Shown piece by piece: positions 26,001-41,000 of a stretch of 64,000 nucleotides of DNA (the stretch's first letter is position 1; every line of letters begins with the position of its first letter). The notes beneath the pieces were generated by a model. That model was not told where the DNA came from. It did not search any database and was given only the letters and a program-made list of their open reading frames with translations. A program made the position numbers and the translations under genes. The DNA lies in contig JAUCBJ010002302.1 in NCBI GenBank assembly GCA_032718475.1, positions 22,655-86,654 of the forward strand. Reading direction: 5' to 3'. This DNA comes from Nemertoderma westbladi. Its lineage: Eukaryota > Xenacoelomorpha > Nemertodermatida > Nemertodermatidae.

Positions 26001-29000
26001 GAATACTAGAGGTCTCGCTACGGACCTAATGAATACTAGAGGTCTCGCTACGGACCTAATGAATACTAGAGGTCTCGCTACGGACCTAATGAATACTAGA
26101 GGTCTCGCTACGGACCTAATGAATACTAGAGGTCTCGCTACGGACCTAATGAATACTAGAGGTCTCGCTACGGGGACCTAATGAATACTAGAGGTCTCGC
26201 TACGGACCTAATGAATACTAGAGGTCTCGCTACGGACCTAATGAATACTAGAGGTCTCGCTACGGACCTAATGAATACTAGAGGTCTCGCTACGGACCTA
26301 ATGAATACTAGAGGTCTCGCTACGGACCTAATGAATACTAGAGGTCTCGCTACGGGGACCTAATGAATACTAGAGGTCTCGCTACGGACCTAATGAATAC
26401 TAGAGGTCTCGCTACGGACCTAATGAATACTAGAGGTCTCGCTACGGGGACCTAATGAATACTAGAGGTCTCGCTACGGACCTAATGAGTACTAGAGGTC
26501 TCGCTACGGACCTAATGAATACTAGAGTTCTTGCTACGGGGACCTAATGAATACTAGAGGTCTCGCTACGGGGACCTAATGAATACTAGAGGTCTCGCTA
26601 CGGACCTAATGAATACTAGAGGTCTCGCTACGCGGACCTAATGAATACTAGAGGTCTCGCTACGGACCTAATGAATACTAGAGGTCTCGCTACGGACCTA
26701 ATGAATACTAGAGGTCTCGCTACGGACCTAATGAATACTAGAGGTCTCGCTATGCGGACCTAATGAATACTAGAGGTCTCGCTACGGACCTAATGAATAC
26801 TAGAGGTCTCGCTACGGACCTAATGAATACTAGAGGTCTCGCTACGGACCTAATGAATACTAGAGGTCTCGCTACGGACCTAATGAATACTAGAGGTCTC
26901 GCTACGGACCTAATGAATACTAGAGGTCTCGCTACGGACCTAATGAATACTAGAGGTCTCGCTACGGGGACCTAATGAATACTAGAGGTCTCGCTACGGG
27001 GACCTAATGAATACTAGAGGTCTCGCTACGGAACTAATGAATACTAGAGGTCTCGCTACGGACCTAATGAATACTAGAGGTCTCGCTATGCGGACCTAAT
27101 GAATACTAGAGGTCTCGCTACGGACCTAATGAATACTAGAGGTCTCGCTACGGACCTAATGAATACTAGAGGTCTCGCTACGGAACTAATGAATACTAGA
27201 GGTCTCGCTAAGGGGACCTAATGAATACTAGAGGTCTCGCTAAGGGGACCTAATGAATACTAGAGGTCTCGCTACGCGGACCTAATGAATACTAGAGGTC
27301 TCGCTACGGGGACCTAATGAATACTAGAGGTCTCGCTACGGACCTAATGAATACTAGAGGTCTCGCTACGGACCTAATGAATACTAGAGGTCTCGCTAAG
27401 GGGACCTAATGAATACTAGAGGTCTCGCTACGGGGACCTAATGAATACTAGAGGTCTCGCTACGGACCTAATGAATACTAGAGGTCTCGCTACGGACCTA
27501 ATGAATACTAGAGGTCTCGCTAAGGGGACCTAATGAATACTAGAGGTCTCGCTACGGGGACCTAATGAATACTAGAGGTCTCGCTACGGACCTAATGAAT
27601 ACTAGAGGTCTCGCTACGGACCTAATGAATACTAGAGTTCTCGCTACGGACCTAATGAATACTAGAGGTCTCGCTACGGACCTAATGAATACTAGAGGTC
27701 TCGCTACGGACCTAATGAATACTAGAGGTCTCGCTAAGGGGACCTAATGAATACTAGAGGTCTCGCTACGGGGACCTAATGAATACTAGAGGTCTCGCTA
27801 CGGACCTAATGAATACTAGAGGTCTCGCTACGGACCTAATGAATACTAGAGGTCTCGCTATGCGGACCTAATGAATACTAGAGGTCTCGCTACGGACCTA
27901 ATGAATACTAGAGGTCTCGCTACGGACCTAATGAATACTAGAGGTCTCGCTACGGACCTAATGAATACTAGAGGTCTCGCTAAGGGGACCTAATGAATAC
28001 TAGAGGTCTCGCTACGGACCTAATGAATACTAGAGGTCTCGCTAAGGGGACCTAATGAATACTAGAGGTCTCGCTACGGGACCTAATGAATACTAGAGGT
28101 CTCGCTACGGACCTAATGAATACTAGAGGTCTCGCTACGGACCTAATGAATACTAGAGGTCTCGCTAAGGGGACCTAATGAATACTAGAGGTCTCGCTAC
28201 GGGGACCTAATGAATACTAGAGGTCTCGCTACGCGGACCTAATGAATACTAGAGGTCTCGCTACGGGGACCTAATGAATACTAGAGGTCTCGCTACGGAC
28301 CTAATGAATACTAGAGGTCTCGCTATGCGGACCTAATGAATACTAGAGGTCTCGCTACGGACCTAATGAATACTAGAGGTCTCGCTACGGACCTAATGAA
28401 TACTAGAGGTCTCGCTACGGACCTAATGAATACTAGAGGTCTCGCTATGCGGACCTAATGAATACTAGAGGTCTCGCTACGGGACCTAATGAATACTAGA
28501 GGTCTCGCTACGGACCTAATGAATACTAGAGGTCTCGCTACGCGGACCTAATGAATACTAGAGGTCTCGCTACGGACCTAATGAATACTAGAGGTCTCGC
28601 TACGGACCTAATGAATACTAGAGGTCTCGCTACGGACCTAATGAATACTAGAGGTCTCGCTACGGACCTAATGAATACTAGAGGTCTCGCTACGGACCTA
28701 ATGAATACTAGAGGTCTCGCTACGGACCTAATGAATACTAGAGGTCTCGCTACGGACCTAATGAATACTAGAGGTCTCGCTACGGACCTAATGAATACTA
28801 GAGGTCTCGCTACGGACCTAATGAATACTAGAGGTCTCGCTACGGACCTAATGAATACTAGAGGTCTCGCTACGGACCTAATGAATACTAGAGGTCTCGC
28901 TACGGACCTAATGAATACTAGAGGTCTCGCTACGGACCTAATGAATACTAGAGGTCTCGCTACGGACCTAATGAATACTAGAGGTCTCGCTACGGACCTA

Positions 29001-32000
29001 ATGAATACTAGAGGTCTCGCTACGGACCTAATGAATACTAGAGGTCTCGCTACGGACCTAATGAATACTAGAGGTCTCGCTACGGACCTAATGAATACTA
29101 GAGGTCTCGCTACGGACCTAATGAATACTAGAGGTCTCGCTACGGACCTAATGAATACTAGAGGTCTCGCTACGGACCTAATGAATACTAGAGGTCTCGC
29201 TACGGACCTAATGAATACTAGAGGTCTCGCTACGGACCTAATGAATACTAGAGGTCTCGCTACGGACCTAATGAATACTAGAGGTCTCGCTACGGGACCT
29301 AATGAATACTAGAGGTCTCGCTACGGGACCTAATGAATACTAGAGGTCTCGCTACGGACCTAATGAATACTAGAGGTCTCGCTACGGACCTAATGAATAC
29401 TAGAGGTCTCGCTACGGACCTAATGAATACTAGAGGTCTCGCTACGGACCTAATGAATACTAGAGGTCTCGCTACGGACCTAATGAATACTAGAGGTCTC
29501 GCTACGGACCTAATGAATACTAGAGGTCTCGCTACGGACCTAATGAATACTAGAGGTCTCGCTACGGACCTAATGAATACTAGAGGTCTCGCTACGGACC
29601 TAATGAATACTAGAGGTCTCGCTACGGACCTAATGAATACTAGAGGTCTCGCTACGGACCTAATGAATACTAGAGGTCTCGCTACGGACCTAATGAATAC
29701 TAGAGGTCTCGCTACGGACCTAATGAATACTAGAGGTCTCGCTACGGACCTAATGAATACTAGAGGTCTCGCTACGGACCTAATGAATACTAGAGGTCTC
29801 GCTACGGACCTAATGAATACTAGAGGTCTCGCTACGGACCTAATGAATACTAGAGGTCTCGCTACGGACCTAATGAATACTAGAGGTCTCGCTACGGACC
29901 TAATGAATACTAGAGGTCTCGCTACGGACCTAATGAATACTAGAGGTCTCGCTACGGACCTAATGAATACTAGAGGTCTCGCTACGGACCTAATGAATAC
30001 TAGAGGTCTCGCTACGGACCTAATGAATACTAGAGGTCTCGCTACGGACCTAATGAATACTAGAGGTCTCGCTACGGACCTAATGAATACTAGAGGTCTC
30101 GCTACGGACCTAATGAATACTAGAGGTCTCGCTACGGACCTAATGAATACTAGAGGTCTCGCTACGGACCTAATGAATACTAGAGGTCTCGCTACGGACC
30201 TAATGAATACTAGAGGTCTCGCTACGGACCTAATGAATACTAGAGGTCTCGCTACGGACCTAATGAATACTAGAGGTCTCGCTACGGACCTAATGAATAC
30301 TAGAGGTCTCGCTACGGACCTAATGAATACTAGAGGTCTCGCTACGGACCTAATGAATACTAGAGGTCTCGCTACGGACCTAATGAATACTAGAGGTCTC
30401 GCTACGGACCTAATGAATACTAGAGGTCTCGCTACGGACCTAATGAATACTAGAGGTCTCGCTACGGACCTAATGAATACTAGAGGTCTCGCTACGGACC
30501 TAATGAATACTAGAGGTCTCGCTACGGACCTAATGAATACTAGAGGTCTCGCTACGGACCTAATGAATACTAGAGGTCTCGCTACGGACCTAATGAATAC
30601 TAGAGGTCTCGCTACGGACCTAATGAATACTAGAGGTCTCGCTACGGACCTAATGAATACTAGAGGTCTCGCTACGGACCTAATGAATACTAGAGGTCTC
30701 GCTACGGACCTAATGAATACTAGAGGTCTCGCTACGGACCTAATGAATACTAGAGGTCTCGCTACGGACCTAATGAATACTAGAGGTCTCGCTACGGACC
30801 TAATGAATACTAGAGGTCTCGCTACGGACCTAATGAATACTAGAGGTCTCGCTACGGACCTAATGAATACTAGAGGTCTCGCTACGGACCTAATGAATAC
30901 TAGAGGTCTCGCTACGGACCTAATGAATACTAGAGGTCTCGCTACGGACCTAATGAATACTAGAGGTCTCGCTACGGACCTAATGAATACTAGAGGTCTC
31001 GCTACGGACCTAATGAATACTAGAGGTCTCGCTACGGACCTAATGAATACTAGAGGTCTCGCTACGGACCTAATGAATACTAGAGGTCTCGCTACGGACC
31101 TAATGAATACTAGAGGTCTCGCTACGGACCTAATGAATACTAGAGGTCTCGCTACGGACCTAATGAATACTAGAGGTCTCGCTACGGACCTAATGAATAC
31201 TAGAGGTCTCGCTACGGACCTAATGAATACTAGAGGTCTCGCTACGGACCTAATGAATACTAGAGGTCTCGCTACGGACCTAATGAATACTAGAGGTCTC
31301 GCTACGGACCTAATGAATACTAGAGGTCTCGCTACGGACCTAATGAATACTAGAGGTCTCGCTACGGACCTAATGAATACTAGAGGTCTCGCTACGGACC
31401 TAATGAATACTAGAGGTCTCGCTACGGACCTAATGAATACTAGAGGTCTCGCTACGGACCTAATGAATACTAGAGGTCTCGCTACGGACCTAATGAATAC
31501 TAGAGGTCTCGCTACGGACCTAATGAATACTAGAGGTCTCGCTACGGGACCTAATGAATACTAGAGGTCTCGCTACGGACCTAATGAATACTAGAGGTCT
31601 CGCTACGGACCTAATGAATACTAGAGGTCTCGCTACGGACCTAATGAATACTAGAGGTCTCGCTACGGACCTAATGAATACTAGAGGTCTCGCTACGGAC
31701 CTAATGAATACTAGAGGTCTCGCTACGGACCTAATGAATACTAGAGGTCTCGCTACGGACCTAATGAATACTAGAGGTCTCGCTACGGACCTAATGAATA
31801 CTAGAGGTCTCGCTACGGACCTAATGAATACTAGAGGTCTCGCTACGGACCTAATGAATACTAGAGGTCTCGCTACGGACCTAATGAATACTAGAGGTCT
31901 CGCTACGGACCTAATGAATACTAGAGGTCTCGCTACGGACCTAATGAATACTAGAGGTCTCGCTACGGACCTAATGAATACTAGAGGTCTCGCTACGGGA

Positions 32001-35000
32001 CCTAATGAATACTAGAGGTCTCGCTACGGACCTAATGAATACTAGAGGTCTCGCTACGGACCTAATGAATACTAGAGGTCTCGCTACGGACCTAATGAAT
32101 ACTAGAGGTCTCGCTACGGACCTAATGAATACTAGAGGTCTCGCTACGGACCTAATGAATACTAGAGGTCTCGCTACGGACCTAATGAATACTAGAGGTC
32201 TCGCTACGGACCTAATGAATACTAGAGGTCTCGCTACGGACCTAATGAATACTAGAGGTCTCGCTACGGACCTAATGAATACTAGAGGTCTCGCTACGGG
32301 ACCTAATGAATACTAGAGGTCTCGCTACGGACCTAATGAATACTAGAGGTCTCGCTACGGACCTAATGAATACTAGAGGTCTCGCTACGGACCTAATGAA
32401 TACTAGAGGTCTCGCTACGGGACCTAATGAATACTAGAGGTCTCGCTACGGACCTAATGAATACTAGAGGTCTCGCTACGGACCTAATGAATACTAGAGG
32501 TCTCGCTACGGACCTAATGAATACTAGAGGTCTCGCTACGGACCTAATGAATACTAGAGGTCTCGCTACGGACCTAATGAATACTAGAGGTCTCGCTACG
32601 GACCTAATGAATACTAGAGGTCTCGCTACGGACCTAATGAATACTAGAGGTCTCGCTACGGACCTAATGAATACTAGAGGTCTCGCTACGGACCTAATGA
32701 ATACTAGAGGTCTCGCTACGGACCTAATGAATACTAGAGGTCTCGCTACGGACCTAATGAATACTAGAGGTCTCGCTACGGACCTAATGAATACTAGAGG
32801 TCTCGCTACGGACCTAATGAATACTAGAGGTCTCGCTACGGACCTAATGAATACTAGAGGTCTCGCTACGGACCTAATGAATACTAGAGGTCTCGCTACG
32901 GACCTAATGAATACTAGAGGTCTCGCTACGGACCTAATGAATACTAGAGGTCTCGCTACGGACCTAATGAATACTAGAGGTCTCGCTACGGACCTAATGA
33001 ATACTAGAGGTCTCGCTACGGACCTAATGAATACTAGAGGTCTCGCTACGGACCTAATGAATACTAGAGGTCTCGCTACGGACCTAATGAATACTAGAGG
33101 TCTCGCTACGGACCTAATGAATACTAGAGGTCTCGCTACGGACCTAATGAATACTAGAGGTCTCGCTACGGACCTAATGAATACTAGAGGTCTCGCTACG
33201 GACCTAATGAATACTAGAGGTCTCGCTACGGACCTAATGAATACTAGAGGTCTCGCTACGGACCTAATGAATACTAGAGGTCTCGCTACGGACCTAATGA
33301 ATACTAGAGGTCTCGCTACGGACCTAATGAATACTAGAGGTCTCGCTACGGACCTAATGAATACTAGAGGTCTCGCTACGGGACCTAATGAATACTAGAG
33401 GTCTCGCTACGGACCTAATGAATACTAGAGGTCTCGCTACGGACCTAATGAATACTAGAGGTCTCGCTACGGACCTAATGAATACTAGAGGTCTCGCTAC
33501 GGGACCTAATGAATACTAGAGGTCTCGCTACGGGACCTAATGAATACTAGAGGTCTCGCTACGGACCTAATGAATACTAGAGGTCTCGCTACGGACCTAA
33601 TGAATACTAGAGGTCTCGCTACGGACCTAATGAATACTAGAGGTCTCGCTACGGACCTAATGAATACTAGAGGTCTCGCTACGGACCTAATGAATACTAG
33701 AGGTCTCGCTACGGACCTAATGAATACTAGAGGTCTCGCTACGGACCTAATGAATACTAGAGGTCTCGCTACGGACCTAATGAATACTAGAGGTCTCGCT
33801 ACGGACCTAATGAATACTAGAGGTCTCGCTACGGGACCTAATGAATACTAGAGGTCTCGCTACGGACCTAATGAATACTAGAGGTCTCGCTACGGACCTA
33901 ATGAATACTAGAGGTCTCGCTACGGACCTAATGAATACTAGAGGTCTCGCTACGGACCTAATGAATACTAGAGGTCTCGCTACGGACCTAATGAATACTA
34001 GAGGTCTCGCTACGGACCTAATGAATACTAGAGGTCTCGCTACGGGACCTAATGAATACTAGAGGTCTCGCTACGGACCTAATGAATACTAGAGGTCTCG
34101 CTACGGACCTAATGAATACTAGAGGTCTCGCTACGGACCTAATGAATACTAGAGGTCTCGCTACGGACCTAATGAATACTAGAGGTCTCGCTACGGACCT
34201 AATGAATACTAGAGGTCTCGCTACGGACCTAATGAATACTAGAGGTCTCGCTACGGACCTAATGAATACTAGAGGTCTCGCTACGGACCTAATGAATACT
34301 AGAGGTCTCGCTACGGACCTAATGAATACTAGAGGTCTCGCTACGGACCTAATGAATACTAGAGGTCTCGCTACGGGGACCTAATGAATACTAGAGGTCT
34401 CGCTACGGGGACCTAATGAATACTAGAGGTCTCGCTACGGACCTAATGAATACTAGAGGTCTCGCTACGGACCTAATGAATACTAGAGGTCTCGCTACGG
34501 ACCTAATGAATACTAGAGGTCTCGCTACGGACCTAATGAATACTAGAGGTCTCGCTAAGGGGACCTAATGAATACTAGAGGTCTCGCTAAGGGGACCTAA
34601 TGAATACTAGAGGTCTCGCTACGGGGACCTAATGAATACTAGAGGTCTCGCTACGGACCTAATGAATACTAGAGGTCTCGCTACGGACCTAATGAATACT
34701 AGAGGTCTCGCTACGGACCTAATGAATACTAGAGGTCTCGCTAAGGGGACCTAATGAATACTAGAGGTCTCGCTACGGGGACCTAATGAATACTAGAGGT
34801 CTCGCTACGCGGACCTAAAAAATGCCTCAGATATTGCAACATGTTATTCGTGGTGTAATTAGGTTGGTAAGCATTATTGGTAAGGTATGATATAATGATA
34901 TAATCTCCACATAGCACAGTTGGGATAATTATACCTAACGTTGGCGAGCCTATAAATAGTAAAAGTTGAAAAGCTAGGTAACCAGCCAGGTGTTTTCCAA

Positions 35001-38000
35001 GCAACAGCTCGGCTGTGAATTTATCTAAGCTTCGGTAGAACGAACCAGTTTGGTCATTATAAATTCAGGATGGACCCAAAGGCCTAGAGAGCTGTTAATT
35101 CCTAAATTAGAATTTATTGCTAATCTCAATCGACTATGTTGTGGCATTGTAATGTAGAATTATTAGTTAGTTAGCCGTGGTGTAATTTTTTACAATCCGA
35201 CTATAAATTCGCTTATCGCCACTCCAAAATATAATTTTCATAGATTTTACATTTCTTAGCAATATTCAATAATGTGACGCGTTACATATAATTGAGGTTG
35301 AAGTACATTCAATATGATTTCTAATAGATTCGCATCGTGATTAATCTTACTACCGCTGTGCTGTTTCCGAGTGTCTATCGTATATTTATTTATGTAAGCT
35401 GTTGGCTACCTTGTTGAATATTGATCTCTCTCTAGGTTTGGTTTCAGCGGGCGATTTAACTAGTCTGTTATCTGATGACACTGTCAATGACTTACAAGCG
35501 ATTGTGAAGGAGGTCACCCCCAAGGAAGATGTAAGTCATTAACCCATTATTCAACAGTTGTTGTATAAATATATAAAATAAATCTGAAATCTTGAGTGAC
35601 GTAATTTGTGACAAAATTATATTTATTAATTAATTATATTATAATTGTAGTCCTAATGAATAATAAAAAAGAACTCTCATCGTGGAATAAGTTATTCATT
35701 GTTATTTTTATTTTAGCGTTTGAAAGAAATTCTACGATAATACGCCAATTTTATGTTGACAACATGTACCTCGTTTTTTTTTTTCAATTACGTAAGCCTG
35801 TTCTCGTTCTGTTAAACTGTGTCTGCTCAACTCAAATTATATTCGTGAATTATTTCTGACGACTGTACTGTACCACCCTGCGATACAACCTCGTGAAATA
35901 TTTCTGACGACTGTACTGTACCACACTGCGATACAACTTCGTGAATTATTTCTCACGACTGTACTGTACCACACTGCGATACAACTTCGTGAATTATTTC
36001 TGACGACTGTACTGTACCACCCTGCGATACAACCTCGTGAAATATTTCTGACGACTTTACTGTACCACACTGCGAGACAACTTCGTGAATTATTTCTGAC
36101 GACTGTACTGTACCACACTGCGATACAACTTCGTGAATTATTTCTGACGACTGTACTGTACCACACTGCGATACAACTTCGTGAATTATTTCTGACGACT
36201 GTACTGTACCACACTGCGATACAACCTCGTAAATTATTTCTGACGAATGTACTGTTCCACATTGCGATACAACCTCGTGAATTATTTCTGACGACTGTAC
36301 TGTACCACACCTCGATACAACTTCGTGAATTATTTCGGACGACTGTACTGTACCACACTGCGATACAACCTCGTAAATTATTTCTGACGACTGTACTGTA
36401 CCACACTGCGATACAACCTCGTGAATTATTTCTGACGACTGTACTGTACCACACTGCGATACAACTTCGTGAATTATTTCTGACGACTGTACTGTACCAC
36501 ACTGCGATACAACCTCGTAAATTATTTCTGACGAATGTACTGTTCCACATTGCGATACAACCTCGTGAATTATTTCTGACGAATGTACTGTACCACACTG
36601 CGATACAACCTCGTGAATTATTTCTGACGACTGTACTGTACCACACTGCGATACAACCTCGTGAATTATTTCTGACGAATGTACTGTACCACACTGCGAT
36701 ACAACCTCGTGAATTATTTCTGACGACTGTACTGTACCACACTCTGCGATACAACATCGTGAATTATTTCTGACGAATTTACTGTACCACATTGCGATAC
36801 AACCTCGTGAATTATTTCTGACGACTGTACTGTACCAGACTGCGATACAACCTCGTGAATTATTTCTGACGACTGTTACTGTACCACACTGCGATACAAC
36901 ATCGTGAATTATTTCTGACGAATGTACTGTACCACACTGCGATACAACCTCGTGAATTATTTCTGACGACAGTACTGTACCACACTCCGATACAACGTCG
37001 TGAATTATTTCTGACGACTGTACTGTACCACACTGCGATACAACTTCGTGAATTATTTCTGACGAATGTACTGTACGACACTGCGATACAACCTCGTGAA
37101 TTATTTCTGACGACTGTACTGTACCACACTGCGATACAACCTCGTGAATTATTTCTGACGACTGTACTGTACCACACTGCGATACAACCTCGTGAATTAT
37201 TTCTGACGAATGTACTGTACCACACTGCGATACAACCTCGTGAATTATTTCTGACGACAGTACTGTACCACACTGCGATACAACCTCGTGAATTATTTCT
37301 GACGAATGTACTGTACCACACTCCGATACAACCTCCTAAATTATTTCTGACGACAGCACTGTACCACACTGCGATACAACCTCGTGAATTATTTCTGACG
37401 ACAGCACTGTACCACACTGCGATACAACCTCGTGAATTATTTCTGACGAATGTACTGTACGACACTGCGATACAACTTCGTGAATTATTTCTGACGAATG
37501 TACTGTACCACACTGCGATACAACCTCGTGAATTATTTCTGATGACTGTACTGTACCACACTGCGATACAACCTCGTGAATTATTTCTGACGACTGTACT
37601 GTACCACACTGCGATACAACCTCGTGAATTATTTCTGACGAATGTACTGTACCACACTCCGATACAACCTCCTAACTTATTTCTGACGACAGCACTGTAC
37701 CACACTGCGATACAACCTCGTGAATTATTTCTGACGACAGCACTGTACCACACTGCGATACAACCTCGTGAATTATTTCTGACGAATGTACTGTACCACA
37801 CTCCGATACAACCTCCTAAATTATTTCTGACGACAGCACTGTACCACACTGCGATACAACCTCGTGAATTATTTCTGACGACAGCACTGTACCACACTGC
37901 GATACAACCTCGTGAATTATTTCTGACGAATGTACTGTACGACACTGCGATACAACTTCGTGAATTATTTCTGACGAATGTACTGTACGACACTGCGATA

Positions 38001-41000
38001 CAACCTCGTGAATTATTTCTGACGAATGTACTGTACGACACTGCGATACAACCTCGAGAATTATTTCTGTCGACTGTACTGTACCAGACTGCGATACAAC
38101 CTCGTGAATTATTTCTGACGACTGTACTGTACCACACTGCGATACAACCTCGTGAATTATTTCTGACGAATGTACTGTACCACACTGCGATACAACCTCG
38201 TGAATTATTTCTGACGACAGCACTGTACCACACTGCGATACAACCTCGTGAATTATTTCTGACGACAGTACTGTACCACACTCCGATACAACGTCGTGAA
38301 TTATTTCTGACGACTGTACTGTACCACACTGCGATACAACCTCGTGAATTATTTCTGACGAATGTACTGTACCACACTGCGATACAACCTCGTGAATTAT
38401 TTCTGACGACAGTACTGTACCACACTGCGATACAACCTCGTGAATTATTTCTGACGACTGTACTGTACCACACTGCGATACAACCTCGTGAATTATTTCT
38501 GACGACAGTACTGTACCACACTGCGATACAACCTCGTGAATTATTTCTGACGACTGTACTGTACCACACTGCGATGCAACCTGGTGAATTATTTCTAACG
38601 AATGTACTGTACCACACTGCGATACAACCTCGTGAATTATTTCTGACGACAGCACTGTACCACACTTCGATACAACCTCGTGCATTATTTCTGACGAATG
38701 TACTGTACCACACTCCGATACAACCTCCTAAATTATTTCTGACGACAGCACTGTACCACACTGCGATACAACCTCGTGAATTATTTCTGACGACTGTACT
38801 GTACCACACTCCGATACAACCTCCTAAATTATTTCTGACGACAGCACTGTACCACACTGCGATACAACCTCGTGAATTATTTCTGACGACAGTACTGTAC
38901 CACACTGCGATACAACCTCGTGAATTATTTCTGACGAATGTACTGTACCACACTCCGATACAACCTCGTGAATTATTTCTGACGACTGTTACTGTATCAC
39001 ACTGCGATACAACCTCGTGAATTATTTCTGACGACTGTACTGTACCACATTCCGATACAACCTCGTGAATTATTTCTGACGACTATAGTGTACCACACTG
39101 CGATACAACCTCGTGAATTATTTAAGGACACGGGGGGCGGTTGTCGACTCGCCCTCGCATCAGCAGATAATAGTGGCAATGGTGGTATTGGTCTATTAAT
39201 GAATCCAACTGCACATGCAGCATTGGACAAAATAGACCAAATCTCTAACCGCATCATCCGTTGCCACTTATCATGTTCTGGAAGACTGGCTAAGAAATTT
39301 CCTAAGGTGGTTCTGATTGTGTGCTACTCTCCAACTAGTGTTGCCCCTTTCTTTTCTACCACAATCTACAAGCAGCTATTGATGGAGTGGATCAGCATGC
39401 ATTCTTAACATTCCTGGGAGACTTTAATGCAAGTCTGCATCAATCACATACATCTTCCTGGGTCTATAGCAATAGTGTTAACCGAAATTCCGTCCATCTT
39501 TAGGATTTTATCTCTGGAAATGGATTGTTTTCGGCTGGAACCCAGTTCAAGAAGCGAACTGGAAAGCTATGGACACATAGTGGACCCAGTGGTCACAAGT
39601 CCCAGATAGACCATATTCTGTTTCGTAGGAAATACAGGAGCTCTATACAAGACTGTAATGCATTTACACTTCGACCCTTCTCCAGTGATCACCGCCTTAT
39701 TGTGGCCAAGGTAAGACTTAGTCTGCGTGCTACCAGAACAACGAAATCTGCCTTGTCACGGCATGACTGGTCCTCTCTGTTGCAACAGCCAAGTGTGAGA
39801 TCCAGCTTCACACTGCAGTTGAGCAACAGGTATGAGGTTCTTGCCTCTGAAGCGGCAGATCACTGTGAGGGCTATACTGCCTTCACAGAAGCAGTTAAGT
39901 TAGCAGCTGCAGAAACAGTTCCTGTATACCTTAGAAACACGAAAAGGGTCTCCTAGGACAGACAACAAAATTCATAAGTGCCGAAATGACCTATATAAGG
40001 CGCAGAAAGAGTCGCGACTCAAACAGACTACAGCGGCCAAGAATGCAGTTAAGGCTGCATCTAGGTCCCTGAACAGGCAGTACTCTGTTAATCTACAGGA
40101 GCTAATAAACCAACAGGTTGATGCCATCAATGATGCTGACGACAGCAGGCAATCATCCCAGGCATGGAAATCGATCAACTTGCTTACTGGTCGGAAAGCC
40201 AACCAACCACCAAGGTTAAGGCTGAATCACCAGCCGATCGCCTCAATGGTTGGAAGGCCCACTTTGAAAAGCTCATCAATAAATGACAGGGTATTGCCTG
40301 ATAACTTTATAGAAGTAAAAGTGTCTGAGTCTGTACTCCCAGATATTCCCATTGGCGATATCTCCGTTGCAGAAGTGAAGGCTGCTGCAAAGAGCATTAA
40401 GACCAATCGTGCCAGTGGAGTAGATGGTGTTCCCCCTGAGGTCTTTAAAATACCTGAGTGTTTAAAGCTCATCTATCCCATCATAGTAGACATGTACCGA
40501 ACAACAAGAGTCCCACAAGAAAGGAAAACAAATAAGTTGGTGCCAGTTCCCAAGAAGGGCAACCTAACACTCTTTGGTTCTTTTCGGGGAATCTCATTGA
40601 TCTCGATTGCTGCAAAGCTATACAATAGAATTATATTAAATCGCATCAGGGATCCCATTGAGAGACTGCTCCGTGGAAATCAGAATGGGTTCCGTAAAGG
40701 TCGTGGGACCATGGAGCCCATTTTGGCACTTAGAAGGATAATTGAAGAGTTATCCAAAAAGAAAGACAGGCATCTGGCTGTTATCTTTGTTGACATCTTC
40801 AAGGCCTTTGATTCAGTCTCTCGCTCACGTATGTTCAGCATACTTTCAATATATGGGATCCCTGATGAAATTATTGCAGCAATCAGATCAGTATACGATG
40901 GTTCGACAACATTTGTGTCTATACTGTTGACGGTGACACAGAACCATTTGAAGTGTTATGAGGCGTCCTCCAAGGAGACACACTTGCACCATTCTTGTTC

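Noticed and set aside
25276-34384. Series of MNTRGLATDL repeat proteins
   Set aside because: They arise from a 30-bp stop-free unit. Frames break wherever a 31- or 32-bp unit occurs, and no start context, codon bias or flanking exon supports them.
35837-39020. Sixteen-residue repeat ORFs on both strands of the 48-bp array
   Set aside because: Same artefact. They run on both strands and into the LINE flank without any gene signal.
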